Below, piece after piece: positions 47,268 through 59,112 of a stretch of DNA of 64,000 nt. Within the stretch, counting starts at the first letter, position 1. Every line of letters starts with the position of its first letter. The position numbers were made by a program, and so were the translations under genes. The notes beneath the pieces were generated by a model, which searched no databases, had not been told where the DNA came from, and worked only from the letters and a program-made list of their open reading frames with translations. The stretch is from the NCBI GenBank assembly GCA_964017045.1, contig OZ024811.1, forward strand, positions 17,010,312 through 17,074,311. The letters are read 5' to 3'. This stretch comes from Omphiscola glabra. Taxonomy: Eukaryota > Mollusca > Gastropoda > Lymnaeidae.

Positions 47268-47614
47268 CAGGGGTCGGGAACCTTTTTGTCTGAGAGAGCC
47301 ATGGACACCACATATTTTGAAAAGTAATTCTGTGAGAGCGCTACATTATGTTTAAAACTAAAAGTTCAAGTAAATGTGTGCATTTTGTGTAATTTCAACA
47401 GTCAGCGGAGTTTATCTCCTTTACCACTTCTGATGCTGAGCTGCAGTAGACTTTAGCTCAGTTGTAGAATGAAATATTGACATGCAATTAATATGTAGAT
47501 TAAATGAGTCTAAAGAAACATTTTGTTTTTTATAATTGAACACGTGTCCGCGAGCCAGATGCAGCCATCAATAGAGCCACATCTGGCTCGCGAGCCATAG
47601 GTTCCCGACACCTG
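47268..47614. mobile_element. hAT MITE with perfect 8-bp target duplication, resembling a widely transferred family
   Basis: Starts CAGGGGTCGGGAACCT and ends with the complement of CAGGTGTCGGGAACCT. CCCTAGAC is duplicated exactly (47260-47267 and 47615-47622). The left half (GAGAGAGCCATGGACACC, GTGAGAGCGCTACATTATG, AAGTAAATGTGTGCATTTTG) looks to me like the OC1-type hAT elements described from vertebrates and a pond snail; this is from memory and unverified. 347 bp, no coding sequence. Confidence 0.9.
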
Positions 47615-47784
47615 CCCTAGACAGATCACATTTCGGTCAGATATAATTAAAACCAGATTAAACTGTCAATGAAAGATAATACAGTGCATTCATCATTGTT
47701 CCCTGCACGTGACCAACAAAAAATAAATAAAAAAATAACTATCCACATTGTAATGTTTGTAATTGAATCTAATTTTAGAACATG

Positions 47785-47787
<3 letters not shown>

Positions 47788-47823
<36 letters not shown>
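47788..47823. repeat. GT microsatellite
   Basis: About 18 uninterrupted GT units. Confidence 0.97.
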
Positions 47824-47826
<3 letters not shown>

Positions 47827-47956
47827 GATCTGCTTACCACCAGCCGGTATTGTTCGTATGTGGCGCGTACAGTTAACAAACAACATAATGATTTCAACAA
47901 CAACAAAATGCACTGTAAAAAGTGTATACTCTTTATCTGGAAGACGTTCAGTCAAG

Positions 47957-48900
47957 ACTTGATCAGGTTAAGACAGTCTAGGGTTGATAAGGTTAAGACA
48001 GTCTAGGGTTGATCAGGTTAAGACAGTCTAGGGTTGATCAGGTTAAGACAGTCTAGGGTTGATCAGGTTAAGACAGTCTAGGGTTGATCAGGTTAAGACA
48101 GTCTAGGGTTGATCAGGTTAAGACAGTCTAGGGTTGATCAGGTTAAGACAGTCTAGGGTTGATCAGGTTAAGACAGTCTAGGGTTGGTCAGGTTAAGACA
48201 GTCTAGGGTTGATCAGGTTAAGACAGTCTAGGGTTGATCAGGTTAAGACAGTCTAGGGTTGATCAGGTTAAGACAGTCTAGGGTTGATCAGGTTAAGACA
48301 GTCTAGGGTTGATCAGGTTAAGACAGTCTAGGGTTGATCAGGTTAAGACAGTCTAGGCTTGATCAGGTTAAGACAGTCTATGGTCAAGTTAAGACAGTCT
48401 AGGTTTGATCAAGTAAAACAGTACGAGACAAGAAAGATCAGGTTAAGAAGTCTAGGAATGATCAGGTTAAGACAGTCTAAGATTGATCAGGTTAAGACAG
48501 TACGAGACAAGAACCGCATGTAGACTAAGACAGCCAAGTTGATCAGAAGACAGTATGAGACAAGAACTGTCTGTAGACCTTAACACGTCAAGTTGATCAG
48601 AAGACAGTATGAGACTAGAACCGTTTGTAGACTAACACAGTCACGTTTATCAGAAGACAGTACGAGACAAGAACCGTGTTTAGACTAAGACAGTCACGTT
48701 TATTAGAAGACAGTACGAGACAAGAACCGTATGTAGACTATGACAGTCTGGGTTTCATAAGGTTAAGAAAGTACGAGAAAACATTGTTCATATAAAGACA
48801 GTACGTGGTAACAATGGTCAGATTAAAACATTACGAGACAATAATAATCAGGTTAAGACAGAAAGAGACAACAACGATCAGTTTAAGGCAGTACAAGACA
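47957..48900. repeat. 25-bp minisatellite, homogeneous then degenerate
   Basis: From 47957 to about 48370 there are some sixteen nearly identical copies of GATCAGGTTAAGACAGTCTA plus GGGTT. From 48370 to 48900 the copies become variable and longer, with AGACAGTACGAGACAAGAAC. The right end is interrupted by a MITE at 48919; traces (GCAGACTAAGACG) resume after it. Confidence 0.95.
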
Positions 48901-48918
48901 ACAACCGGATGCAGACTA

Positions 48919-49105
48919 CAGTGGCGTAGCCAGCTTAACTCGCGCCCGTGGCACAATACCTTTTTAGCGCCCCCCCAATACCTTTTTAGCGCGCCCCCCC
49001 ATTCGAAAACCATACAATATTATAGTAAAATATACCATTTGGCGCCCCTTTGTGAGTAGCTCCCGAGGCATGATGCCCCCCTTGCCCCCCCTCGCTACGC
49101 CACTG
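48919..49105. mobile_element. hAT-type MITE, 187 bp
   Basis: Termini CAGTGGCGTAGC and GCTACGCCACTG, with GCAGACTA duplicated exactly at 48911-48918 and 49106-49113. Same family as 36831-37010, opposite orientation. Inserted in the decayed part of the 25-bp minisatellite. Confidence 0.93.
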
Positions 49106-49794
49106 GCAGACTAAGACGCTAAACTCAACAGGCAAAGAATCGAGAAATTTATTACATGACTGAATATCACAATGAAAATAGCCCTACAGATAAAAACCGT
49201 TCTTCTCAAAAGATAAGACCACATTTTTAAATTAACACTTACTTTAAAAACATTTTGTGTGCTTACTTCCGGGGTTTCTTATTTTTTCATCTAAAATAAT
49301 TTAGTTTTTGTACAAAAAAAAAACAACTAGATTATACTTATTCAGCCACACCCAGTCTAACCCAATCAAAGCTCTTCTTGTCTACTTATCCGGCTCCTAG
49401 AGCATTGACAACACAACTGTCAGAAAAAAAAAAAACACGGTATTTTAAGTCTGCTATTTCAAGCTCAGTGTGTATGTTAGCAACTCTATAACAAGGTTAC
49501 CAACTGCCCGGGACGATGGAAAAAACCCAGAAGTGGGGCGAGTTAGAGGGTGGTTTTGAATTATATCAAATAACATTTTGCATTCAAAATTATATACAAC
49601 TTGATGTCCAAATTAATTTAAAATAATCGGATCAAAATCGGCTTTGATTGATGAATAGGCATGAGTCGAACAGTACAATGGGTTATAAACAATATTAACT
49701 ATCTACAAAAGAAGGCGCTATTTACCCTGGTGATACCGCCTAATTTATAGAATGCAATGCGTTGTCAGAGTTAGTCATCTTATGGCTGGCAGCT

Positions 49795-49993
49795 AAACCG
49801 GCAATTGCAGTAGATGATAAATCGCGGCTCGCGGGCAGCATGCGGCTCTTTAGCGACTGTGGCTGGCCACAAATCTGTTTTGACTCCAAAAAACATGGTA
49901 CTTGAAAAGAAATTTGGCTCTCGAAACTTTTTTAATCCTCCTGCTCCTTGATTTGTGGATCTTGTGACTAATGAATTTGCCGGCCACTTCAAT
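49795..49993. mobile_element. Fragment of the 46153-46546 hAT-like family
   Basis: Shares CGGCTCTTTAGCGAC, TTTTGACTCCAAAAAACAT and AAGAAATTTGGCTCTC in the same order. Ends are too eroded to define a target duplication. Confidence 0.7.
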
Positions 49994-51297
49994 ATACTTT
50001 ACTCAGGATTACTACACTTTGAAGGCCTATACCATAACTATAAATTATTGTTAATTAAACCAGATATTTGACTAGAAATATTTGATTGAAAGGCTTACAC
50101 CAGAGTCGGCCTATTGTTAATGTAGGCCTACTGTTAATGTAGGCCTACTGTCGATATGTGTTACTCAAATCGTATTTCACCAGGGAACAACTTGAAAATG
50201 GTATTTATTTTATTTAAAATAAGTCATTATGACGCTTGTATTCATCGAAAATTGAGACACAAAAGCGCAAGATGATTAACGAGGGTTATAATAAGTTTTT
50301 TAATTTCTACCAAGGTTACTAGAATTTTTTTTTTTTTTTTTTAAAGTGGCTGAACTGTTTGAAAACGAAGACTCTAATGTACTTGGCAAAACACATTTTT
50401 TTCCAGCGTTTTCTTTTGAAGCCATTGACCCAATAATAGCATGAGAACCAACCACATATCAACCATATGACAAATCCGAAAATGATATCTAAACTATTTT
50501 TAAAAATATGTGAAAATAAGATATTTATATTATTTCAAAAAATTAACAAAACGTATTTCAATGTTTTTTCCTCTTTCTAACAGCCACCCCTACAAGAGAA
50601 TACCAGGTGTCTAGCAACAATTGCACTGAATTGTTTCATTCAGTTCAGGTATTGTTTTTATTATACAGGATTAGTATAAAAAAATATAGTTTGTGTGTAT
50701 CCTACTTGAGAAACGATACTTTATTGATTATATGTGAATATATAGTTCAAATTAAGCAGTCATGTAGTATCTAGTGGTTTTACCATGTAGTGACAAAGCT
50801 AAAAATGTTTTATTTTTCATCGTGTTGATAGTGTGTTTTTTTAATTTAAAAAAAATAATTATTTATTTGGTTGGTTGTTGTTCTAGTTCTAGTTTTTTTT
50901 TTTAAAACCATACATCTTTTAATTGCTAGTATTTAGCTTAAGTTCTGTAAGTACCACTTTAAACTCAACTCCCTCAACTAAACTCTTGTTACCAACAGTC
51001 ATAAATATTTTTTTTCTTCACCTTTTCAGCTGATACATTTCATTCATTCAAACTGATGAAATCTTTATTAAAAGTAAAGAGAACAGGAAAAATTTTAATC
51101 AGCTCTACGATCTGACAAAATTTCATGTAAATTAAAAGTGTAACTTTTTAAAAACAATTTTTAGAAATAGTTTAAGGATCATATAAAATCTTTGTAATAT
51201 ATAAGATTAATATTCGACATTCATATTTATATATAAATCTAGCTATTGTTTAATTTCTATTTTTAAACAAAAACCAAATACCTTTACATTGTTGATA
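49994..51297. other. 5' flank of peptidase copy 3
   Basis: AT-rich, no coding sequence. A strong pyrimidine-tract acceptor (TTTCTTCACCTTTTCAG, ending about 51029) lies 269 bp before the ATG and may end a 5'UTR intron. Confidence 0.5.
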
Positions 51298-52215
51298 ATG
51301 GCGACATTGAATCATGGACCAGATGAGCGCCTAAAGCAGGAACCTTGCTTATTATTTCCTGAACATAAAGATTTTCATACTTTAAAGGCTTTCAGTTATA
51401 GACTGTTACCATCTCCTTTTAATGAGGACGAAGAGATGGGAACTATAGTTAAAGCCATAGGTTATCTGGTGGTAAAAATACAACTGAATGGCGAAGTCGG
51501 GACTGGTCAAGTTGTGTTTTCAGAAAAGAAAGAGGGAACATTGTCAGATTGCTGTCCTTGCAATACGTGTCAAGAGGAGAAAAAGAGGAGTGAGGAGAAG
51601 TATTTAAAAGAAAAGGACCAGAAGCAAAAACCTGAATGGGGAGAAATACATATATTTACAGTGTGGCATAATGTCTGTATTGAAGGAGATGTTAAAAGGG
51701 CAACTTGCTTTTTAAATTATGACGAGGAGGAACAAAGCAACCGTATCACTCTCAATGGTTTTAAAAAAGTCTGGGAATCGGAACACCGAGACACGTGCAA
51801 GTTTATTTGCATATCTCACGATATGGATCTTGTAGAAGGTCTAAAGAATAAAATTTATCTTTTGCAAGGGCGCCACAAAAAGCGTTACGAGGCTTACAAA
51901 AACACAAAAAACAGAAATCTTGTTATTATAGTGTCTCATCCTCACGGATTATCAAAGCACGTCACGTTTGGATATCACAACCATCCTGAAATTGAGTATG
52001 ACGAAGACTTAGACTTCGAATATACGACATTGTTTTACGACGCACCCACGTGTCCTGGAAGCAGTGGGGCTCCTGTTTACAGAGTAGACAGAGAAAGCGC
52101 TTGGTACCCTCATCCCCACAAACAATTTTCTAAATGGGACAGAACTGTAATGGTAGGTGAAACCAGTGAGAAGGTAGAGGAAAGTGGTGGTGTCAGTGGC
52201 TCAGTGTACTAAAAC
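51298..52215 (+). CDS. Putative intracellular PA-clan (trypsin-fold) serine peptidase, copy 3, intact
   Basis: The first true ATG is 51298 (an upstream in-frame TTG at 51289 is not a plausible start). 304 codons to TAA, one exon, no signal peptide. Features: FSYRLLPSPF (32-41), GYLVVKIQL (55-63), CCPCNTC (85-91), a Lys/Glu-rich insert (94-113) absent from copy 2, IFTVWHNV with candidate His124, CISHDMDL with candidate Asp175, LVIIVSHPHGLSKHVTFG (208-225) and CPGSSGAPVY with nucleophile candidate Ser256. Trp replaces the usual small residue before the His. The C-terminal tail is short and lacks the QGLPNE repeats of copy 2. It shares order and motifs with 27392-28308 and 40246-41265, so this is a tandem gene family. 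Activity and biological role are not known. Confidence 0.8.
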
Positions 52216-55200
52216 TAATTTGAGATGAACCCTTCTGATGAGAAGAGCAACAAATACTATTTAGAACAAATACCTAAAAAAATATCTCTTAAGTTAGATG
52301 TCATACTATTTTGTATGTGTGTGTATTTTTAAATTTGATATATTCCCCCCCCCCCAACTAAATCAATCACTGTTTCCTAACGCCCAACGACCCACCTAAG
52401 CGCCCCAAAAAATGCTAATACCCCCACCCCTATTTTTTTTTTATAAGCTTAGTATAAGAGCTAGAATTAATGATTGAAGAGTTCACCATACTCTCTCTGA
52501 AATATTGGTTTTTCGTTGCCCCTTCAGATTTTAAAATTTAAATTAGTTGTGGGACCAAAATTGCCATAAATGAAAATATATTTGTTTTGAAATAAATGAC
52601 AAAAAAAATAATGAGTGGGTAATTTTTTAGAAAAGCCTCTTGTCTAATGATGATATTAATGGCCAACCCTCCACAAATAAATGTAACTACCATCATTGAA
52701 ATAATGCTAATATGTTTGTCATTCATTAAATACAGATCCCATGGAAAGGATTCCGCATTATATATCCATTTCTATCATTTAAATATATACATTTTTACTC
52801 TTCTCAGATCAGATGTGTTGCTGTTTCTGCTTTTTCACACATTAGTGTCCGTTTAATCTACATTCTCAATTCTTGGCACATTTATTACACAATTATTTAT
52901 TTTTAAAAAAAAAAAAATGTCCCCGAATCATTATTTTTTTAAACGTTACTAAATAGCAGAATATTTCGTGAACTTTATAAGTAACCAAAACATCAGAATA
53001 ATGGAACTGACATATTTATGGACTATTTTGTAATTTAAAGAAAAAAATGCCTTAGGCATCTTGCTGCTGTGCATGAAGCATACTCAAGGAAACAAAAGAA
53101 AATAGTAGAACAAGGTATGTGGAAGTTTGAAATTGAAAGACAGGACAATGAAAGATGGAGCTGTCTTTTTCAGTTGTCCTGTCTGCTGAGGAAGTCTCTT
53201 AGCCGAAATCTTCTTCTTCTACTGACCTGACTTTATGTGACAAGATTCCACATCACCTTGCTCCACTATTTCCGTCACAATGCTTGAGCGCAGTCCTTAA
53301 TTTTTCATTCTTTATAAATAAACAAAAACGTTTGTTTACGTTTTGATGTTTTGCTTTACGCTTTTTATTTAAAATATTACATATTTTTTAAGTATATAAT
53401 CAATAAATTGCGACTTCGAAACGTAGACTGCACTAGCGAGACTGTTGTATTTCTATCGAGCCACTTAAATGGCTTCAGATGTACTTATATCAAAAAGTTG
53501 TTTAAAAAATTATTGAATGGGCTACTTAAAAAAATAAGCACATACGAAAATTCAGTAGAGTAAGCTGCCTCCTGTCATTTCATCTCAAATGACAAATGCG
53601 CACATAAAAAATAACCTCTAAACAAATTGCGTACACTAAAAAAGGAAAATGATGTAATGTACCACAGTTTGGGAAATCCATTGTTTAGAACTATAAGTGT
53701 AATAACAAACAATCCTGTCCAACATTAATCTACAACTGATGAAAATACACCAATTGTTATAAGTATCAATTTGCTCTATTAGAGTAAGAGTGATTAGTTC
53801 ACTTACACCAAATTTTATTTTTGCCATTACAATGAGACACAATGTGTTAAATACACAAGCCTTTAGCAGAGCACTCGATGTGCTTTTCTGCCTTAGTTCA
53901 GAAAATATATCTAACATTACTAACATCTTTTGTTCCTAATCAGAACTTTGTAAAACCACTCGATCATCAGTTGGCACTCGATAAATTAAGACTTAAATTA
54001 TTCTTTTTTTTAAAGTTATTACTCTTAAGTCGCCATCGTTTTAATTAAAAATATTTCTCACTAAATCAAATCATTACAACCCGTCTATAGTTGATCCTTC
54101 CAAAACTTGATGTCCTGCCATATTCAGCAATCAAACTTTTGAAATAGCCCACCACGCCATTTAAAATCTTTAAAATCATTATTCATGGTTTATGTAAGAA
54201 TTAAGTGTTCATGTAAGTTCAGCAAATTATTTGAAAATATTATAATACTGTTTTGTTAGTGCGAATAGTTCTTTTTAAATTGTTTTACCTTTGTTGTTAC
54301 AATTTGTTTTGTAAAAAAATTTATTAAATTATTATGTTTCTGACTTACAATTGTGGTAATTTTGTTGAAAGTGTAGGCCACCATTTTTTGTGCCTTTAAA
54401 TTTTAATCTTATTACGTTATTATAATTTCGCTGTTGCCAATTTACATTATTTGATATTGCTTTCGCATATTTACCCACTTGTATACTCTCTCTAAATATT
54501 TTTCACAAAATTTATAATTTTCAAAATGTTTATTTCTTTTTATATGGTGGATGAAAAGAATAATACTAATGTATCAGTTATTATTATTACTTGATTCAAT
54601 CATTTTTGCTTTTAGTAGATATTCTTCTTATTGTTTTCCTTATTAGCAGTAGACTTGCAATTGACTAAATTTGCCTATTAATATAATAATGTTTTAATCG
54701 GTAAATTCATTTCCTAAGATCTCCTGTATTTTGTGTAAACATTTAATTTTTGGCTACATTAAGATTGGTGACATCAAATCATAAAAAAAAATTCTAACAA
54801 TTATTTTAATTTTAGTGTAATTTTTTTTTTTAATCAATGAATAGGAACAATTGTCTTGCTCTTTTACATTTGGTGAAACCTTTCAGCATTCGGAATTTAT
54901 GATACTGTTTCTGCACATATAACATCCTAATTGGTGCAAAGTGCAGCTAAGAGTTAACTTCAGCTGAAATATCAGTTGTGTGTTTTTTTCCGGGTTTTTA
55001 TTTTATTTTTAAAACGTTGATAAAATGATGTATAAATTACTGTAATGTATCAATGTTTGGGGGGAAAATATAACTGAGGTTTTATTTATTCTTTCTTTTT
55101 CTTTTCTTTTTTTTTTATTTTTTAAAATGTTGTAGTCTTTTTCTTGAAGAGTGAATGCTCAATATTTTTTTTTCTTTTTAATTTTTGTAACTACAAATAT

Positions 55201-55623
55201 AAAAAAAAATATATGAGCTGGTTCATTGTTGTTGTTGTTGTTGTTTTTACATTAAAAAAAATAATGGTTTTTTATTTTGAATGCAATAACGTTTATTCTA
55301 AGAATTATCGTTCTTTCTAAGAGTTATCGTTCTTTCCACAATATCAACTTTTTTGCAGATGAAGTTGATTTTTATTTAAATATGATATTTCATTTAAGAT
55401 TAAATACGTGTTATAGTAATCTTTGAAACGGAAAATCTAGCAACAAATCCATGGGGAGAAGTATATTCTGAAGTAGTTGTTATGTCACACCCCACTCACC
55501 TTTCTTGGAATTTTTGGGTTGAAATATTGCACTAAGATGGTTTAATGTCAATACTGTTACACTATCGGCACAGTCTCTAGCGGATTCATGGTTAGGGATT
55601 GTAACACGCAAAAACACTTAACT
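52216..55623. other. Large AT-rich intergenic stretch, no gene seen
   Basis: Many homopolymer runs, a poly-C tract at 52346-52355 and a short (GTT)n near 55227. A short inverted repeat (GACAGGACAA / TTGTCCTGTC) sits at 53141-53187. AATAAA at about 52589 could be a poly(A) signal for peptidase copy 3. Confidence 0.5.
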
Positions 55624-55779
55624 CTAAAACGCCATCACACGTAACACAATAATTTGAACCACACACATTTGTTTTTTGTGAGTGTTTTTATTAATATGTA
55701 AAGATATATGAGGACATGAGACTATTATCACGTGAGTGCCTTGGTTTATGATGCTTGTTTGTTTCACGAAAGATATTCC

Positions 55780-55886
55780 ACGGAAGGTGTTGTCATTGTG
55801 GCACTCGTTATTGTACGTAATCAAGCTACTGCCACATACAGGATTGATCTCCTCGTAGCACTTCTTGAGGCATTCATTTGCGTAGA
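55780..55886 (-). pseudogene. Decayed Kazal exon
   Basis: Minus strand reads FYANECLKKCYEEINPVCGS then SLITYNNECHNDN, clearly the first Kazal domain of the two-domain genes, after which the fifth-cysteine position is lost (TFRGIS) and the frame runs into unrelated sequence to a stop at 55624. The acceptor is also broken: the AG-TTTACGC junction of the other genes reads TTCTACGC here. P1 position is Glu. Confidence 0.8.
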
Positions 55887-56099
55887 ATAAAAAAATACGA
55901 CTTAATTTTATAAATTAATATAAAAACACGGCCAGGTAAGAGTTCATTGTTGTAAATTTTTTGTGAGTGTGTTTGTGGGGGGTGTATACAAATAATCAGC
56001 CATAATAGAATGAGATAACTTTGATACAAGATTCCCTCAAATTGTCATTAGGCAATACATTTGGCCCCAGTCACTTATTTGATGCAAATCGTTTCATCA

Positions 56100-56390
56100 C
56101 TTTCGTGTTCATGAAAATTTACGAGAACCACTGGTCTAAAGTAAAGTTTGAATTAATTTTTATAATTGATCTCATATTTGTATTCGGTTTTTCTATGAGG
56201 GTCTTGGTAGTAATCTACGTAATTTCCTTTGTCTTCCTTGAGTGTCGTCTACATTCTATTACGTTTTGTGAATTGAAATTAGAACGGTCGCCAGCTTTTA
56301 TCACATGCGTTGTTATTTTGCTGAGCTCATTTATGTTAGCTCCGAGGTATTTGAATTTACACTATCTCAAGATATATAAGATAACTTAAA
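56100..56390 (-). pseudogene. Possible LINE reverse transcriptase scrap
   Basis: The minus strand reads CKFKYLGANINELSK and further charged residues (NVIECRRHSRKTKEIT, stop), recalling the FKYLGA motif downstream of the catalytic site in LINE reverse transcriptases. Short and weak. The hydrophobic 122-codon plus-strand frame at 56021-56389 is then its antisense shadow. Confidence 0.4.
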
Positions 56391-58527
56391 AACGAAGTAT
56401 TTTTTTTAAATTTCTGAATGCCCTCGGCGGTCGCATAACATAACAGTTGCCGGGCAGCATTTGGCCCGTGCGCCGTAGTTTTCCTACTCCTGCTCTAGAG
56501 GACGACAGAGGAACGAGTTATGTTTACAGTAGGAAATCATAGGCACATGTGATCACTGGAGACCAAGAGTGAGATGGATTGTGTGGAATCACAAAAGCTA
56601 GGGGTCAGCGCATGGGGATGAAAGGTCAAAAATCGGTCGGAATGGAAGGTACTAAAGGTATTTCAGAGCCCTCCAGGACTGTTTAAGAAAACCCACGCAT
56701 TTCTTATGTAATTTAGCACAAATAAATACACATGATATGGTCCTCGGATTTGTTTCTTAAGAATGAGAAAAGAACTTAGGTAAGCACATTGGCAGTTAAG
56801 TATTAACAACGGAGTCCTCTAAAAGAAAAATATTCTTGTTTCTTCATTGAGATCGAGACCGCAAAGGCAAATCACAGTTATTCGTATCGATTGTTTACGG
56901 CGTTAACACAAATATTGCGGTAACCTTTTACCGAAAACACTCCTAATATTTTTTAATTAAAAATAATCCAAACAAACAAAAAGCTCCCGATGTCGCAGGT
57001 ATTTCTTTTTTCTTTGTTGGCTCGTCGTAGTGCCATAGTCTTAGGCTTTAAAAACGTATTTAGTACGGCGAAAAAGTAGGGGAAAAAGGTTTAACAGGTC
57101 TGTGACTGAATACTGGGTCTATATATAATGACGCTTTGATGAAGCGTGCCAAATCAAAAGTAGCACGTAATAGTTCCTCCAAAATGTCTCAACATCTAAA
57201 AGATAATAACTTACTATTTTACCGTGATCAAATATTCAAATTTTTCTAGTTGACGACGCTTACATTTGATTATTGTTTTGTCTTTTACATATATATATTC
57301 CGGTACATCAGTCAAACTTTTTTTCACAAAGCTGAGTCATCACGTGACACTTTTCGTTTTTACGCCCCATAAATTCAAAGTTTAAATTAGTATTTTTTCC
57401 CCATTACAACTTTAGGCCAGTAAAATGTTTGAGCCTCGGCCGCCCCCCTCCCCCCCCCCCGCCAATTTTTCCCCAACGGGGATTCGCAGGGATCAGAGAA
57501 CCCACGCTACACGCATCTCTTCTGGTAAAAGGTAGAATGAATTTTCTAAGCACTTCGGCTTTCTAGCAATTTAACAAACAAATTTAGTAAAGAGCTTTAA
57601 GTCCAATTTTGAAAAAAATAAATTTTTACTTGTTCTTCAAAGACTTAAATATTTATTTTTATAATCTGCCGGGCCAAATAAACAAAATTAGTAGTTAGTT
57701 ACGATGATAGAAAACTTTGGAAAACATTATATGGATTTAATTTTCTTTTTTTTTTAAAGTATGTATCTGAAAATGTTATTTAAGACGTTACTTAAAAACG
57801 AAACTAATTATTTATTAAATTGTACAAAACGATTACTATTTATATTTACACGCCAACCCTTAATATGAACTGGAATTTTAAAGGAAAGAAGAGTTGAGGA
57901 AATTCACGCAGATCACTATAGAAGTCAATTAGGCAAATTGCAGTGATGCTGGTATTTACTGTTGTCATTGTAGAATTGAGAGTTTCAGAGCAACCTTAGC
58001 TAAAGCGGTGCTCAAAGGGGAAAGAATGGTAAATTATGACATTTTCCTTTTATCTCACTTCAAACAAAGAAATGAGTCAACTTAATTATAATACAGAACC
58101 TTCTCCAACTTAAATTTAATAATAAAAAAATTAAATTTCAAAAACGGTTAATTTCAAGTCTCAATAAAAATGCACTAAAGAATGGTTGGTGAGAACCGTT
58201 TTGAAACACTATTTTAGTGTTTATTACCTATGGTATTTTAGGACGCTAGAAGTGGTTGGGGTGCTTTGAGAATTGTAGGTGGCTTGAAAGCCGGTTCGGT
58301 CAGATGAAGAGGGTAGACAGGGTTTATAGACCGAAAGGAACTTAATTTTTTTCTTTCTGATAACGAGCTGCGCTATGCATGTGTGCATGGAGTTTATAGT
58401 CTGTGTACATAATTAGAAATTTTAGTTTCATTTATTATGATTAAGGACCTGGGCTGATTCGGCGCTAGTACGACGCATTACAAAGTTTGAAAGAACTTGA
58501 TGAATTAACCAATCTAGTAGGAGCAAG
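56391..58527. other. Intergenic DNA, no gene seen
   Basis: Contains a poly-C run at 57446-57460 and AT-rich sequence. No supported exon. Confidence 0.5.
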
Positions 58528-59100
58528 CCCGCCCCCCCCCCCCCCGGGAATCCTGTTTGACAAGTCTGTGGTGGCTTGCCGATTTGGAAGCGCTGGCCAC
58601 CGACCCCCTCAGCGTTAACCTGGGGCACATAACCACCATTGCGTGGTAGACATGGCCATGCATGGTAGTTGCTGGAATAAGCGGCTCCTACAGGGCTGCC
58701 ACCTATGATACTTCAGAAGGGGGGGGGGGAAGGCAAACACAGGGTAGGGATCATGATTACAAGTTGCCGTTAAGGGATATGAGGCGAGAGGCTGTGGTGG
58801 TAGTCTCTGACCGATGATTCTAAATATGCAGCCTTGAGAAAGCTGCTCCTAGGCAACCGTTTCGTCCCAGCTACTTCGCGAATTAGTTGCGAGGTGGAAA
58901 CCCACTATAGAATCCCTCTTAGAAGGCGTCCGATGCTTCCCCGGGACGGGTGGGGGGATATATTAGGACGTTAATTTACCGACCCGCACGACCCGACGTC
59001 GGGGAAACCCGGCGCCTGGCGGGTGTGGGTGGGCGCCTAGGAGGGCATAATGAGAGCTAGATTGACGGCCCGCTGACGCCATTTCCTAATGAGACATTTC
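58528..59100 (+). mobile_element. GC-rich dispersed repeat A, copy 3, with candidate target duplication
   Basis: Same sequence family as 17560-18133. AGTAGGAGCAAG occurs immediately before (about 58516-58527) and after (59101-59112), a 12-bp direct repeat consistent with a LINE-type target-site duplication, which would define the element as about 573 bp. It starts with a poly-C tract and ends CGCCATTTCCTAATGAGAC. Confidence 0.8.
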
Positions 59101-59112
59101 AGTAGGAGCAAG

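Noticed and set aside
47957..48370. CRISPR-like array
   Set aside because: Units are contiguous 25-bp repeats with no unique spacers, in a eukaryotic genome.
51289..51297. Start of peptidase copy 3 at 51289
   Set aside because: Codon 51289 is TTG. The first ATG in frame is 51298, and eukaryotic initiation favours it.
56021..56389. 122-codon hydrophobic plus-strand frame, possible membrane protein
   Set aside because: The opposite strand reads FKYLGANI and charged residues like a LINE RT scrap, so the hydrophobic frame is more likely its shadow.
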